Origin: Durusdinium trenchii
Taxonomy: Eukaryota; Sar; Dinophyceae; Suessiales; Symbiodiniaceae
Length of the DNA: 64,000 nucleotides
Direction: 5' to 3'
NCBI GenBank assembly: GCA_963970005.1
Contig: CAXAMN010027539.1
Coordinates: forward strand, 138,011 to 202,010
Both the position numbers and the translations under genes were made by a program. Shown piece after piece: positions 1-9,944 of this stretch (position 1 is its first letter; each line of letters opens with the position of its first letter). A model generated the notes under the pieces. It searched no databases. It saw only the letters and a program-made list of their open reading frames with translations, and was not told the DNA's origin.

Positions 1-60
1 CTTCCTTCCCCTCCCTCTTCCTTCCCCTCCCTCTTCCTTCCCTTCCCTCTTCCCTTCCCA
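1..60. repeat. Pyrimidine-rich CTTCC/CCCTCC repeat
   Basis: The window opens inside a C/T-only tract made of repeated CTTCCTTCCC and CCCTCCCT units. It is simple sequence with no coding signal, and its left end lies outside the window. Confidence 0.8.
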
Positions 61-1129
61 ACCCCGTCCACCTCCACAGCCATCTTCCATCCCCGTCTAC
101 GTAAGCTTTTCCTCGCTCTCCCGCGGGGCTAGCGACTAAACGAGAACCCAAGCATCAGAGATGCTTTTGGGAAAAAACGCGGCCATCTTGAATCCCTTTA
201 GCTCGGTTCACCGATCGCTTGATTCGGGGTCACCTGGCTGGAAGCGGAATCCCCTTGAAGGGTCGATCGGTCTGAATCGTCTTTCGTTGGCGCTGAGAGC
301 GATGCGCGACCTCGAGGTGATCCCTGCCGACTTCCGCCATTCACCACAGAAGTGTACTGGATTGTACTGATCACCACCACGAAAGGTATTTGATGGATGA
401 GTATACGCTGGAATCACCATGGAAGTGGACGGTGAACTCCACCTCCATGGTGATTCCAGGTTCCAGGGAGTAGTAAAAAGAATACAGAAGCAACACCTGC
501 GGGTGTAAGGGGTTCACTGATCATGCAGCACCTCTAATACCACAGGCTTTTCATTCATGGCTATATAAAGATGATCCTGAGCAAGATGAAAACTTCAACA
601 TCATGTCATACATGCATGCATGCATGCATGCATGTATGTATGTATGTATGTCTGTAATGTAATGTAATGTAATCCCATGAATTCCCAATCGCCGCGGTGA
701 ACATCACCATTCCTGCGAATCACCTGGCCGTGAACATGGATGTTTGATTCGTCCCCCCGGACTGAAAGGGGTGACAGGACCCTCCTGGACCATCTGGGTG
801 TGGCGTCCTCGATAAGGAAAGAGTAGGGCAGTCCAGCCAGGACACCCAGAGGGGAGAGATGGTCCAGGAAGATATTGCTCCTTTATCTGTTTTTCAGAAA
901 GCCAGGACACCCAGACCTCCACCACTTATGACATCATGGCATGACCACTGTCACGCTATCCAGATGTTGATTTCGCAAACCACCGATCCATCAAAAGCCA
1001 AGCATTTCGCGTCCCCCGGCCCATCAGACCACCACGGTTTCTATTCGCACCGGGGTCCCGACCCCACCCAATCTCACCGAATCGCCCCGACCTGGGCGCA
1101 ACCCGTGCACCTCTGCGCACCCGACGCAG
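61..1129. other. Non-coding stretch with ATGC/ATGT and TAATG microsatellites
   Basis: No convincing gene was seen. Positions 606-675 hold a simple array that passes from CATG units to TATG units and then to GTAAT units. The short frames at 161-420 and 704-925 have no recognisable domain and no coding-like base bias. The last part (about 1030-1129) becomes GC-rich and ends in a pyrimidine-poor CAG just before the first exon candidate. Confidence 0.5.
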
Positions 1130-1275
1130 ATGCTCTTCAACACCTGCTTCGCGTGCTCCGACTGCGACGGCGAGTTGCCCGAGTCCTTTGGCTTCGTCCT
1201 ACTGGACTTCAAGGCGTGGCGCGAAGGCGTTCGCGAAGGCGGAACGGCAAAGGAACGGCGGCCGCCGAGCCGTAG
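1130..1275 (+). CDS. Candidate exon of an unrecognised host gene
   Basis: A GC-rich block follows GACGCAG and ends at TAG|GTGTTC, so it is bounded by acceptor-like AG and donor-like GT. In the frame starting ATG CTC TTC it reads MLFNTCFACSDCDGELPESF and continues with a charged tail, with strong C/G preference at third positions, unlike the flanking DNA. A CxxCxxC-like cysteine cluster near the start could be structural. I do not recognise the family. Phase continuity with the next candidate exon at 1663 was not tested. It could be a chance open frame. Confidence 0.45.
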
Positions 1276-1662
1276 GTGTTCGGAGAGTCCGGTTGAATGA
1301 AGAAACGGCCCCAATGTGAAGAGCATGTCCAATTCAAATGGGAGGGTTTACTTTCAAGAGGGTTACTTTTCCAATTCAAATGAGAGCATTTATATCAAGA
1401 GTCTACTTTATTTTTCATGTTGGGACTCATTGATGGATGTAAATCAATGCGGGGGTGTTCTGGGTGGGGTCGTGGTCGTTCAAGTATTCATGTTTGCAAA
1501 GCTCGCTTCGAAAACGGCCCGGATTCGACCCGCTCTTCCTCGTCACCTCACCGGTTTCCTTATGAGTCGACTCCACCGGTCGCTTCCGCTTCGAACCATG
1601 AAGAACAGCGGCACCAAAACACCGACTCGCACGGCTCGTCGACGTCCGGTCGTCGACGGCAG

Positions 1663-1740
1663 CTGGTGAACACCGCGGTGCGCTCGGTGCTGCCCTTCGA
1701 TCCGGATGCCTCGGACCTCCCCGTGGCCCGGAACACCCGG
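1663..1740 (+). CDS. Candidate exon of an unrecognised host gene
   Basis: This block is preceded by CGACGGCAG and followed by CCCGG|GTGCGG. The phase-0 frame begins LVNTAVRSVLPFDPDASDLP and has high third-position GC. It lies about 390 bp downstream of the previous candidate exon on the same strand and could belong to the same gene. No domain is recognised. The same frame stays open to the TGA ending at 1794, so the block could instead be a terminal exon. Confidence 0.4.
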
Positions 1741-2634
1741 GTGCGGCGCGGCGCGGTGGCGTGGTGCTGGGAAAACCGGACACGGACCCTATGAGAGGTT
1801 CGGGTGGGCGAGGGTGGGTCACCGATGGGAGTGACGAAAAAGGGTTGGTTCTGAAGGTTGGACATTTGATGGAGAATTGTTTGGGCAAAACAGCCTAGAA
1901 AATCCAAGAAACTTTTCGTTAATTAAAGGGCCAAGAGGCTCTGCCAAGAGGTGACCAAGGTAGAGGCACGTTGTTTTGCGTTTCATGGCAGTTGTTGGAA
2001 GGTCCAAGCGGGCATACAGAATTGGAGGGTCCAATGAGCCGGGCTATGAAGATTAATATTTTAATAAACAATTTGACACTCACTACACTCTGGAAGATTA
2101 ACATGGAGCCTGAAAACCACTGGTTTGTAGAGGAAAAGAGTCTTTCGGGTGCCATTCTCAGGGTCCATGTTAGTTTTCGGGAGTGTATTTTAGGAAACAA
2201 TTCTGAAAGGACGAACTTTGTCCTTCCTCGTTGATGACGGACGGGAGAGCTTAATAGGGTAGACGGACGCGGAACACCTTGGACAACTCATTTCAGATCA
2301 CCTACCTATATATATCCCTGGGAGTCAAAGACTATAAAAAGAATGGTCTTTAGGGGAACTGAAATGGAATTTCCTTTACTTCAGCCGGTCAAAATATAGT
2401 CTTTGGACTTCTAGGATATAGATAGACCAGCTCACTTGGACTCGAAGAACATGTTTTGGCTTAGACAGTTAGCGACTCGAAATGAACCAAAACTATGTGG
2501 TCAATTAGAGTGTCCTGTCCTTCGGACATCCGCCTGTCCTTCGGAACCTTCGCCCCCAGGCCAAGCCTGTGACTTTGAAGTCCTCCGCCAACCTGGTAGG
2601 TTCGGCTGATCCAAACTGCCTCGTTTTGAACGCG
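1741..2634. other. Non-coding stretch, nothing recognised
   Basis: No gene-like frame was seen on either strand. Base composition drops toward AT after 1800, as expected of intron or intergenic DNA. Short frames at 1819-2234 lack domains and coding bias. Confidence 0.4.
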
Positions 2635-2689
2635 TGAAGCTGGGTGAAGCTGGGTGAAGCTGGGTGAAGCTGGGTGAAGCTGGGTGAAT
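2635..2689. repeat. Tandem 10-bp repeat (GAAGCTGGGT, about five copies)
   Basis: The decamer GAAGCTGGGT is repeated head to tail about five times with little change. The - strand frame through it gives a repeated QLHPASPSFT peptide, a consequence of the repeat and not evidence for a gene. Confidence 0.9.
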
Positions 2690-4172
2690 CTTGGTTCCTC
2701 GTCTTCACGGTCGATGCCGTGTCCCCGTCGGGTCAACTGGTCGTTGCGCCGAGAAAAGCGCCCCCCATCTTGGCGCTTCGGGCTCTTGCGGTGCTCCAAC
2801 CAAGTGTGACCCTTGGGCTAATCCACCCTCCAGCTCGCCGGGAAGACCCTTCCCATTGGAGAAGGGTTCAGATTCAGAATGGGCGCACGTAAAGATTCTG
2901 ATGCTATGGAGGATCCTTTCTTAGGTTGACCCATGTCTGGGGGCGGCCATTCTGGTAGGCCTTTCTGTGGTCAACCGGTGTTCTTTGTTCAGAACGCGGT
3001 GTGTATGATATATATATATATGATTATATATGTTGTTTATTTTTTCAACCGCTTTACCGTGCAAAATCCCTCATCCATAGAAAACTGTGGATTATGATTA
3101 ACTGCAAACCCTGTGACTAAGCGTGTAGAACATGTGCAAAAACACATCTTTTTTAACATTGGTCTTCGGCTGAAACATCACAAAAACCTAGGTTTGGAAT
3201 CATTTCCTGCTTCAATGTTTTGTTGTTAATGCAAAACATGATCAAACACACAGTGCTTTACAGTGGTTTTGACTGAACCCCCACAAAGACCTAAGTTTTG
3301 AGCTATTGTTTTGCTTCAAGCTGCTTCAATTGTTTCAGACCAAGCTGGCAAAGGTTTACCAAAGAAACAAAATACAAAAATACCACAACCATATCAGAAA
3401 CCTATAGTACGGGAAACTATTATAGAAGATATAAAAACATGTTTTCAATTTTTCAACGTATATTTTTCGCACAAAATACACATGAGCCCGCCCGTTCCCT
3501 TTCCGTCGCTCTCTCTCCCTCCCTGGAGAAGAAGAGAAGCAGCTGGGTAAACCTCCTAATTAGCTTCTCTTCTGCTTTCTGTTTTGCCTTCCCTTCTGCC
3601 TCCTTCCCCTTCCCCTTCCCTTTCCACCTTTTCTTCCTTCCACTTTCTCCTTCCTGTCCATTACTTCCTTCCCCCTTCCCCCTTCTGAGATTCTCCTGTC
3701 CCTTCTGCCTCTTTCCTCCTGCCTTCTCTTCCTCTTCTTTGCCTTTTTTGCCTCTTCTAATTGAGGTGGCTCGGGGTTTGGCCTCTCTCGGTTTTCACCA
3801 ACGTTGTGCCCGGCGGGACTACGTTTTCTACCTGGCCATCTTCTGTTTGAAACCCTCCCGGCGGCAAATTTCCATACCCTTCAAATAGAAGATCGGCACA
3901 AGCAATTTCTTCTATAATAGATGTGCGTACTATAACTGTAAAAAACACAACAACAAAATACAAAAAACACACACCAAAACACAATATATACTTGAGACAA
4001 AAGGAAGGCAAAACCAAAAACCCCCATTTTGTCTCAAACATGTTTTTTTGGGTTTTTGTTGTTTTTGTTTTTTTGGTTTTATGGTATGTTGTCTTTTTTG
4101 GTATTCCCTCTAAACCTTTGCCGGCCTTGTCTGAACAATTGAAGCAACACAAGAGCTCAATAGCCTTGGTTT
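2690..4172. other. Non-coding stretch with pyrimidine-rich and T-rich tracts
   Basis: A moderately GC-rich block at 2700-2870 has an open + frame (VFTVDAVSPSGQLVVAP) that might be an exon but lacks clear splice signals. A TA microsatellite lies near 3009-3022, a long C/T-rich tract at about 3490-3760, and T/G-rich sequence at 4030-4110. The frame at 3298-3888 is driven by the pyrimidine tract (repeated Phe/Pro/Ser/Leu) and is not treated as a gene. Confidence 0.4.
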
Positions 4173-5153
4173 TTGTGGGGCGCAGTCTCAGAAGGCTGTT
4201 CAATTGCTTGCATAGGATCATGTATGTCTTGCTTAACTTTTCTTTATGCTCTCAAATGGAGCACAACATATGGAACACCAAAAGGAAGCCGCATTATTAT
4301 TTGTTCTTTTAAGCGTTGCCTTCTTAAGAGCATAAAGATTCAAATAAAGGAACACATTACGGAAGAAGCTAATGAGCTAGACCAAGCTGCAACAGCATCA
4401 ATCAACTTATTTTCAGGCAGCAAGTTACTTCTTCTGGTGTCCTGTCTCAACAAGTGTTTCTATTGCTCCAGTAGGTTGTATATATCTGTTTTGCTTAAGG
4501 TGTTCTACACGTTCAAAGGCGCCTTAACATTGAGCACCAAAAGGAAGGCTGGTTCAATCTTCACAAGGTTCTTTCTTGGTCAAGTTGTTTTGTTTGGCTT
4601 AGCTCTTTCTAAGAAGGTACTGAACTCAGCTGGTGCTAAGCAATCCTTGGATCGACCCATTTCGAGCCCCTGTTCGGCCGCCTTCCAAATCGGCACCTGG
4701 TCGGCTCGGAGCGCGGGTCGGCTTGTCCACCCGATGAATCACTCGGAGCCCGAAGCCCGGGAGGCTTGGAGAAGGTCGTGGGCGATGTGGCACAGGTTTC
4801 TCGAAAGATTGTTCGATAAAAGGAGGGTTGGCTGGAAGAGCGTTGGGATGTGGGTGGCTTTGGATTCCATTTGGGGGTGCATTTGTTGGAGTCCAACGGG
4901 TTGTTGGGAAGTGAATGACCAGACGTTCGGTCGGACTGGTTCGCCTTTTGGCCCACACACCGGGGCTTTCGAGGACCCTTTTGGAGGTATTCTTTACAAA
5001 AGGCCATGTCAACACTTTCAAATCTGTCAATATCCCGAGAATCCGGACGGCCCCTCCAGCTTGGGAGACCTCACCTCCAGTTTGCATGCAGTCGTGACCC
5101 GAACCTGCCACCCTTCCCATTGCTTCGTGCCCAGATTCTGGGCGATGTCCTGA
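4173..5153 (+). CDS. Long open frame, hypothetical; exon-like centre
   Basis: A 326-codon open frame that I do not recognise. The first 150 codons are hydrophobic and low in GC, and look like non-coding DNA that happens to be open. The part at about 4640-4830 is GC-rich and reads like real protein: HSEPEAREAWRRSWAMWHRF followed by LERLFDKRR, an amphipathic charged helix. A single exon around 4640-4830 inside chance-open intron sequence is therefore more likely than one 326-aa protein. No homologous domain, signal peptide or clear start context was identified. Confidence 0.3.
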   Translation: MWGAVSEGCSIACIGSCMSCLTFLYALKWSTTYGTPKGSRIIICSFKRCLLKSIKIQIKEHITEEANELDQAATASINLFSGSKLLLLVSCLNKCFYCSSRLYISVLLKVFYTFKGALTLSTKRKAGSIFTRFFLGQVVLFGLALSKKVLNSAGAKQSLDRPISSPCSAAFQIGTWSARSAGRLVHPMNHSEPEAREAWRRSWAMWHRFLERLFDKRRVGWKSVGMWVALDSIWGCICWSPTGCWEVNDQTFGRTGSPFGPHTGAFEDPFGGILYKRPCQHFQICQYPENPDGPSSLGDLTSSLHAVVTRTCHPSHCFVPRFWAMS

Positions 5154-6436
5154 GATCCTCCAAGTAGATGCAACATGTCCATTTTCATTTGTAAAACCAT
5201 GCAAAAGGCATATTCTGTTGCATAGTTGGAAGATATATGTACCGTACCATGATGTACCTCCGTTAAATTGGCCGAAGCCATGGCAGTGGTGTTTGAAGCC
5301 TTGGTCGTTGTGTTTTTCTGGAACTTTTTTGGAACGTCCGAGGTGTGCATTCAGTCCCTCTTTCTGATGAGCGCCTCAGCCCCGCATCTCGACCATCGTG
5401 ACACGCGGATGAGAGGAGGTGAGGATGTGCATGGGGAAGAAGCATTGAATTTCTGTGTCTCAAAAGGATCTGGGTCATTCGACTTGGAATCATCATTGAT
5501 GACCTTTGCAAGGCCCAAGAAGCAAGTGATTTGGCCCAAGGGGTGTATGTCTGAAGCACGCGGCTGGAAGCCAACTGGCCCATACTGTGAGAGGGCATGA
5601 CTAACAGTGTGGTTTGTGGAAAACCATTGTTTTGTCCATATCAATCAATGGGATTTTTGTTTGGGACGCCACATTGAGGAGGACATTCCTACTATACTAC
5701 TTGCAGTATTGGTGCAATCTAGTACGCCCAAGGGTAACCCCCTTTACACGAACCGAAGGTTGGGATCATCTTCATATCTAAAGGAACCGGAGTCCTGTAG
5801 AGGAAGATGCACCTTTTCAAAAAACTTCCAGTGCAATAAACAGGATGCTTGCTCTTTGGCCGAGATATTCCATGTGTACTGCTTTGTGAGGGTCCAATGT
5901 GTTTCCCTTGGCTGAAGAGTCTTTTTTTGCCTTTCCCCAAGCAGGGGTAAGGAAAGGGACAACTAGGCGGCCCTTGCCTTCCAAGACTTGAAGAATCGCC
6001 CTGAATTTTCTGGTACAACATGCTTTAGACACAAACAATTGCTGTTCGTCGGATCGTCGGACCCCCCAATTTCGGCGACACAGCCGGGTTTGTATCCAGA
6101 CAGGTCCGAGGAAAGGCAACCAAAATGAACGAATTCTTTACAAGCTAAGGAGCCCAGAAATATCCCTAAAGATCCGGACCCTCAAAAACTAAGGCTATTG
6201 GGAACCCCTGCCAAACCCCTGTGAACTCCAGAGGCTTCCACCTCTGCGACGAAGGGCCAAACCTCCACCGGTTCACAGGGCGCGGTCCGGACACGTCCAA
6301 GCCCTGACCGTCCAACCCTTCCAGTTTGCTGAAGGGCCCCGGAGTCGGAGAGGAAACGGTGTCTTCCGGAAGTGGTCGATCTACGGAACACTCGTTTGAC
6401 ATGTTCTTAGCTGTCAAAAACACTTCCGCGCTCGTT
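5154..6436. other. Non-coding stretch, nothing certain
   Basis: Several short frames exist on both strands, but none has a recognisable domain. A GC-rich block at 6230-6400 is open on both strands and could hold a small exon; no splice pair could be assigned. Confidence 0.35.
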
Positions 6437-6437
6437 C

Positions 6438-6620
6438 TGTTGTTGTTGCTGTTGCTGTTGCTGCTGTTGTTGCTGTTGTTGCTGTTGTTGCTGTTGTTGC
6501 TGTTGTTGTGGCTGTGGCTGTGGCTGGGGCTGGGGCTGGGGCTGTGGCTGTGGTTGTTGTTGTTGTGTTGTTGTTGTTGTTGTGGTGGTGGTGGTGGTGG
6601 TTGTTGTTGTTGTTGTTGTT
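6438..6620. repeat. TTG/CTG trinucleotide array with GGCTGT/GGGGCT core
   Basis: This is a run of TTG and CTG triplets, changing to GGCTGT, GGGGCT, then TTG and GGT units. Read on + it gives poly-Leu/Trp/Gly, and on - poly-Gln/Pro and poly-Thr. These frames are open only because the repeat has no stop codons. There is no evidence that it is translated. Confidence 0.9.
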
Positions 6621-6816
6621 AGAAACAAGAACAGCCGCCCAACATAATTGTCACATGTTGTAACTTTGGAACTTCAAGGGGCAAGGTTACGGTTGAAGGT
6701 TTGAGCGAATGTTGGTTTCGTAAGTAGGTGGGCTTGTTGGACTTGTTTCACTCAAGTCTGGGCTGGTCCGTTTTTAGTGTTTTTGAGCTGTTGTTCTGGA
6801 GGGGGGGTCCAAAAAA

Positions 6817-7120
6817 CAACAACGGGGCTGCAGTCTTTGTTTCTAGGAGGGGGTAGAGACAACGGGGTGTCCAAAAAGCAACAACGAGGCTGTAGCTTTT
6901 GTCTCTAGGATGTGGTAGAGGTTCTCAGTAGAAGTTATACAGAGGCTTAGCTGACCGGCTACTACTACTACTACTACTACTATACTACTACTACTACTAC
7001 TACTTCTAGTACTGCTACTACTACCACCACCACCACCAGTATTACTAGGCTACTACTACTTCTAGTACTGCTACTACTACCACTACTACCACCACCACTA
7101 CCACTACCACTACCACTACG

Positions 7121-7188
<68 letters not shown>

Positions 7189-7390
7189 CTGTTCCTCCTC
7201 CTCCTCCTCCTCCTCCTACGACTACTACAACAACGATACCAGCACTACCACTACTGGTAAAAGTACTTGTTGGCTGGTTGTTTTCGGGGTGGTCAAAAAG
7301 ACAACGACGGGTGACGGGGCTGCAGATTTTGCTTCCACCCCCTTCTAGTAGAGACAAGGGAACAAGATATGTAACGGGGCTGCAGTTTTT
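6817..7390. repeat. Short dispersed repeat around the trinucleotide arrays (AACGGGGCTGCAG type)
   Basis: Variants of one sequence, roughly AAAAAxCAACAACGGGGCTG followed by a T-rich tail and TCTAGGA-like ends, occur at 6817-6847, 6866-6900, 7294-7325 and 7370-7392. They lie on both sides of the ACT array at 6958-7248. The copies share the GGGCTGCAG(T/A)TTTTG core. They look like degenerate copies of one unit that duplicated together with the arrays. Confidence 0.5.
6958..7248. repeat. ACT/ACC trinucleotide arrays with a TCC block
   Basis: Long runs of ACT (TAC, CTA) triplets are interrupted by ACC runs and TTCTAGTACTG spacers, and a CTC/TCC run lies near 7192-7216. The open - strand frame across it (poly-Val, poly-Gly, poly-Ser) is simple sequence. 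Confidence 0.9.
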
Positions 7391-7394
7391 GTTT

Positions 7395-7610
7395 GCACCT
7401 CCTCGTCGTCGTCGTCGTCGTCGTCGTAGTAGTAGTAGTCGTAGTAGTAGTAGTAGCAGCAGCAGTAGTAGTAGCGGTTGTTGTTGTTGTGGTTGTGGTT
7501 GTTGGTTGTTGGTTGTTGGTTGTTGGTTGTTGGTGGTTGTTGTTGGTTGTTGTTGGTTGTTGTTGGTTGTTGTTGTTGTTGTTGGTTGTTGTTGTTGTTG
7601 TTTCTTGTTC
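7395..7610. repeat. TCG/TAG/TTG compound microsatellite
   Basis: A CGT run (7403-7426) is followed by AGT/GTA runs (7427-7475), then TTG and GTTGGTT units to about 7602. All reading frames over it give homopolymer-like peptides. Confidence 0.9.
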
Positions 7611-8538
7611 CCAACACGAGGCACGGCTTTGTGATCTTCAGCGTCATTGTCGGAGCACTCAACGGCTGCCTCTCCATTGCTCTCATTGTGGCTTGGCGCG
7701 ATCCCCTTGGATCATGCATCATACGGGTCTGTGTGGGGCCAGGGGAGACACCCTGGCCCAAGTCTCGGGCCGACCAAGTGGAACGTTGCTTTGGTTCTTG
7801 ACCCACCGAGCCCAACCGCACTGATGTAAAAAACGCACTGAGCGGAAACACAAGTATCGAAACCTCGGCAAGGGAGATATCTTCTGAAAACACCCATGAG
7901 GCGATGGGACAGGCTTCTCTTTGGTGAAAGAGACATAGATTGGTTAACCATCAGCACCTTGTTGTTGTTGGGCCAATCCAACGGCGAGATTGACTGTCCA
8001 CCTCACCGTCAGATATCAAAAGAAGAGTTTCAACTTGTCGACACATGATATCACATGTTCACCTACCCTTTTCGGGGTGTTTGTGGCCCACAACCATAGG
8101 GGGTGTCTCAAAATGATCAGACCTTCCAAACAGCTTGCGCATGATGTTGACAACCTCTCATTTTTGAGTTTAAAGATGCTTCACCATCGCGGCACATCTC
8201 CGTATTGCAATGCATTGCACTTTATTAACATTCATGACATTTCTGCCGAGGTCATCCAATTAGTCCACGCAATGGTTGGTTTGAGAGGCATGACATATAG
8301 GCTTTCACCTCTGCCAAAAGATCTTCCAGGCACAGGATGCATTGCAAGAGGAGTCTGCAGTTCAGGCGCGATGCGCGCGGAGCTGGGAAGTGGAGGCTTG
8401 ACTGACAAGTCCACTTGAAGATTTCCTGGGAGGTGTTGGAACAACCCAAACGAAAACAAATATGGATGTCGAAAACCCACACAGTCTTGGGATGTCTTTT
8501 CATGTCTTTTCAAATTCCTCATTTGGCACCGCCTTTTT
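7611..8538. other. Non-coding stretch, nothing recognised
   Basis: Short frames on both strands lack domains and coding bias. The sequence is of mixed composition with no long repeat. Confidence 0.35.
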
Positions 8539-8679
8539 CGTTGTTCCCGGTTCGGCGAATATACGAAACGCCCATGGAGTGCTGCGCGGCTGCTTGAGGA
8601 CCGCGAGTTGGAGCAGGGCACCGTGCTGGCGGCGTTGGCAGGCGCGGTGGCAGGCGGTGGGGGACGTTTTGAGCACTTG
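8539..8679 (+). CDS. Candidate exon of an unrecognised host gene
   Basis: A GC-rich block reads in one frame as RFGEYTKRPWSAARLLEDRE, then a hydrophobic Ala/Gly-rich run (LAALAGAVAGGGG) and RFEHL, ending at TTG|GTCTTA. Third positions are GC-rich, unlike the flanks. The Ala/Gly run could be a short membrane or linker segment. The 5' boundary is unclear because no AG with a pyrimidine tract sits directly upstream; the frame stays open to about 8500. Not recognised. Confidence 0.35.
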
Positions 8680-9770
8680 GTCTTAAGCACTCCGCAGAAA
8701 TGGAGAAGTCCTACAGAAGAAACACGTCAGAATGTGTGTGTTGGATGGTTCACTGTCTTTGCCCTATGCGACAGTGTAGGTTGTTCACACAAATCACCCA
8801 AGAGATAGACTGGGTCATTTTTGTTGGATTTGTTCGAGATTCCTGCAGTCAAACCACTATATAATATCTGTTTTTCAGGTCATTCCCCAGCATGTGCACT
8901 GGACCATCCCCAGACACTCCATGTATGCCGAGTGGTTGAACAGGGGATCCATATTGGCATATCGCCGTGAAGCTCAAGGGAGACAGGCACCTCGACCTTG
9001 GCAGGGTGCCTCCCCTTCAAACCAACACACATGGGTCCATCCAGTCCCAGAGTCCCATGGAGTCTGGGATGGACCAAACCGCCAGTTCTGGGCTCCCGTG
9101 AAAACGACATGTTCCAGGAGTTGTCCGTGGGGACGCAGGGGACGAGGTGGACCGTCCACGGTGAAGTGAAGTATATACTCGTTCCTGACTGGAGAGAGCG
9201 AAACTGTACATGGAGATCAACCACAATACAGGGACAGATACCGTAATGCCTAGGGAACTATCTACAGTCAGAGTTTTCCACAATCCAGGAGCAAACAATG
9301 AAGCACTTCTTGCGGTTCTTGCGGTGCGCAAGAAACACACATGTGAGCACAAACATGACACCCCAGGGGTCCAGCACGTCCAAAGACAAACTCCAAGAAG
9401 GACTCATGTGACTCATGTAAATTCTTGGGGGTTATTGGGGGATCTTCCAAATGCGCCCATTGTGTTGAACCATCACTCAGACTGAGAAACATGAATTCCG
9501 TATCAAAGTTTATGGCAAAGAGCCTGCGGCAGTTTGCCAGGAAGTTGTGTTACATACATTGATGTATACATCGGAAGGTTCAGCTTGAGGCATTTTCCCC
9601 AAGATCACAATCGCCTCAAGCCGGGTCTCAATGCAGCCCTCCTATCAATAGCGCTTCTTTGGAACCCCTTCCCAATTGTTTTCAGGTGCAATGCAATGTT
9701 GCTGCAACTTGGCAATGACCCCGGACCCGTGCTGCACCCGTTTTCTGCACAGACCCGTTTTTTTCTGCAG
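8680..9770. other. Non-coding stretch ending in a T-rich splice-acceptor-like tract
   Basis: The - strand frame at 8880-9361 and + frames here have no recognisable domain. The end of the block (9741-9770) is a pyrimidine-rich run with TTCTGCAC and then TTTTTTTCTGCAG, a good acceptor for the next exon candidate. Confidence 0.4.
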
Positions 9771-9944
9771 GGACCCTGTGGCACGACCGTCGCGCGGAGC
9801 ACTGCGCTCCTCCGAGGCGAGGTGAAGCTCGTGGAGGAAGGCACCAGCAGCGAGATGCCGCCCGTTCTGCGAGACCCAGGCGTTCCGCGACGTCCGGCGA
9901 GCGACGTCCGGGCGATCCGAAGCGGGTTCGAGTCGGAGCCGCAG
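9771..9944 (+). CDS. Candidate phase-0 exon (58 codons), unrecognised gene
   Basis: Among the best splice-bounded exon candidates in the window. It starts directly after TTTTTTTCTGCAG and ends at CCGCAG|GTGGAT, giving exactly 174 nt and 58 codons in an uninterrupted frame. The peptide includes LLRGEVKLVEEGTSSEMPPV and then VLRDPGVPRRPASDVRAIRS. Third-position GC is strong and the flanking DNA is T-rich. The frame remains open beyond the donor, so retention is possible. The domain is not recognised. Confidence 0.5.

Noticed and set aside
2461..2799. Repeated HPASPSFTQL peptide on the - strand
   Set aside because: Produced by the 10-bp tandem repeat.
3298..3888. 196-codon + frame
   Set aside because: Its middle is a pyrimidine tract giving Phe/Pro/Ser/Leu runs, and the rest has AT-rich non-coding composition.
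6326..6622. 98-codon frame over the TTG/CTG array
   Set aside because: Open only because the triplet repeat lacks stops; homopolymer peptide.
6980..7893. Several 100-214-codon frames over the ACT and TTG arrays
   Set aside because: Poly-Val/Gly/Ser/Gln/Asn translations of microsatellites on both strands.
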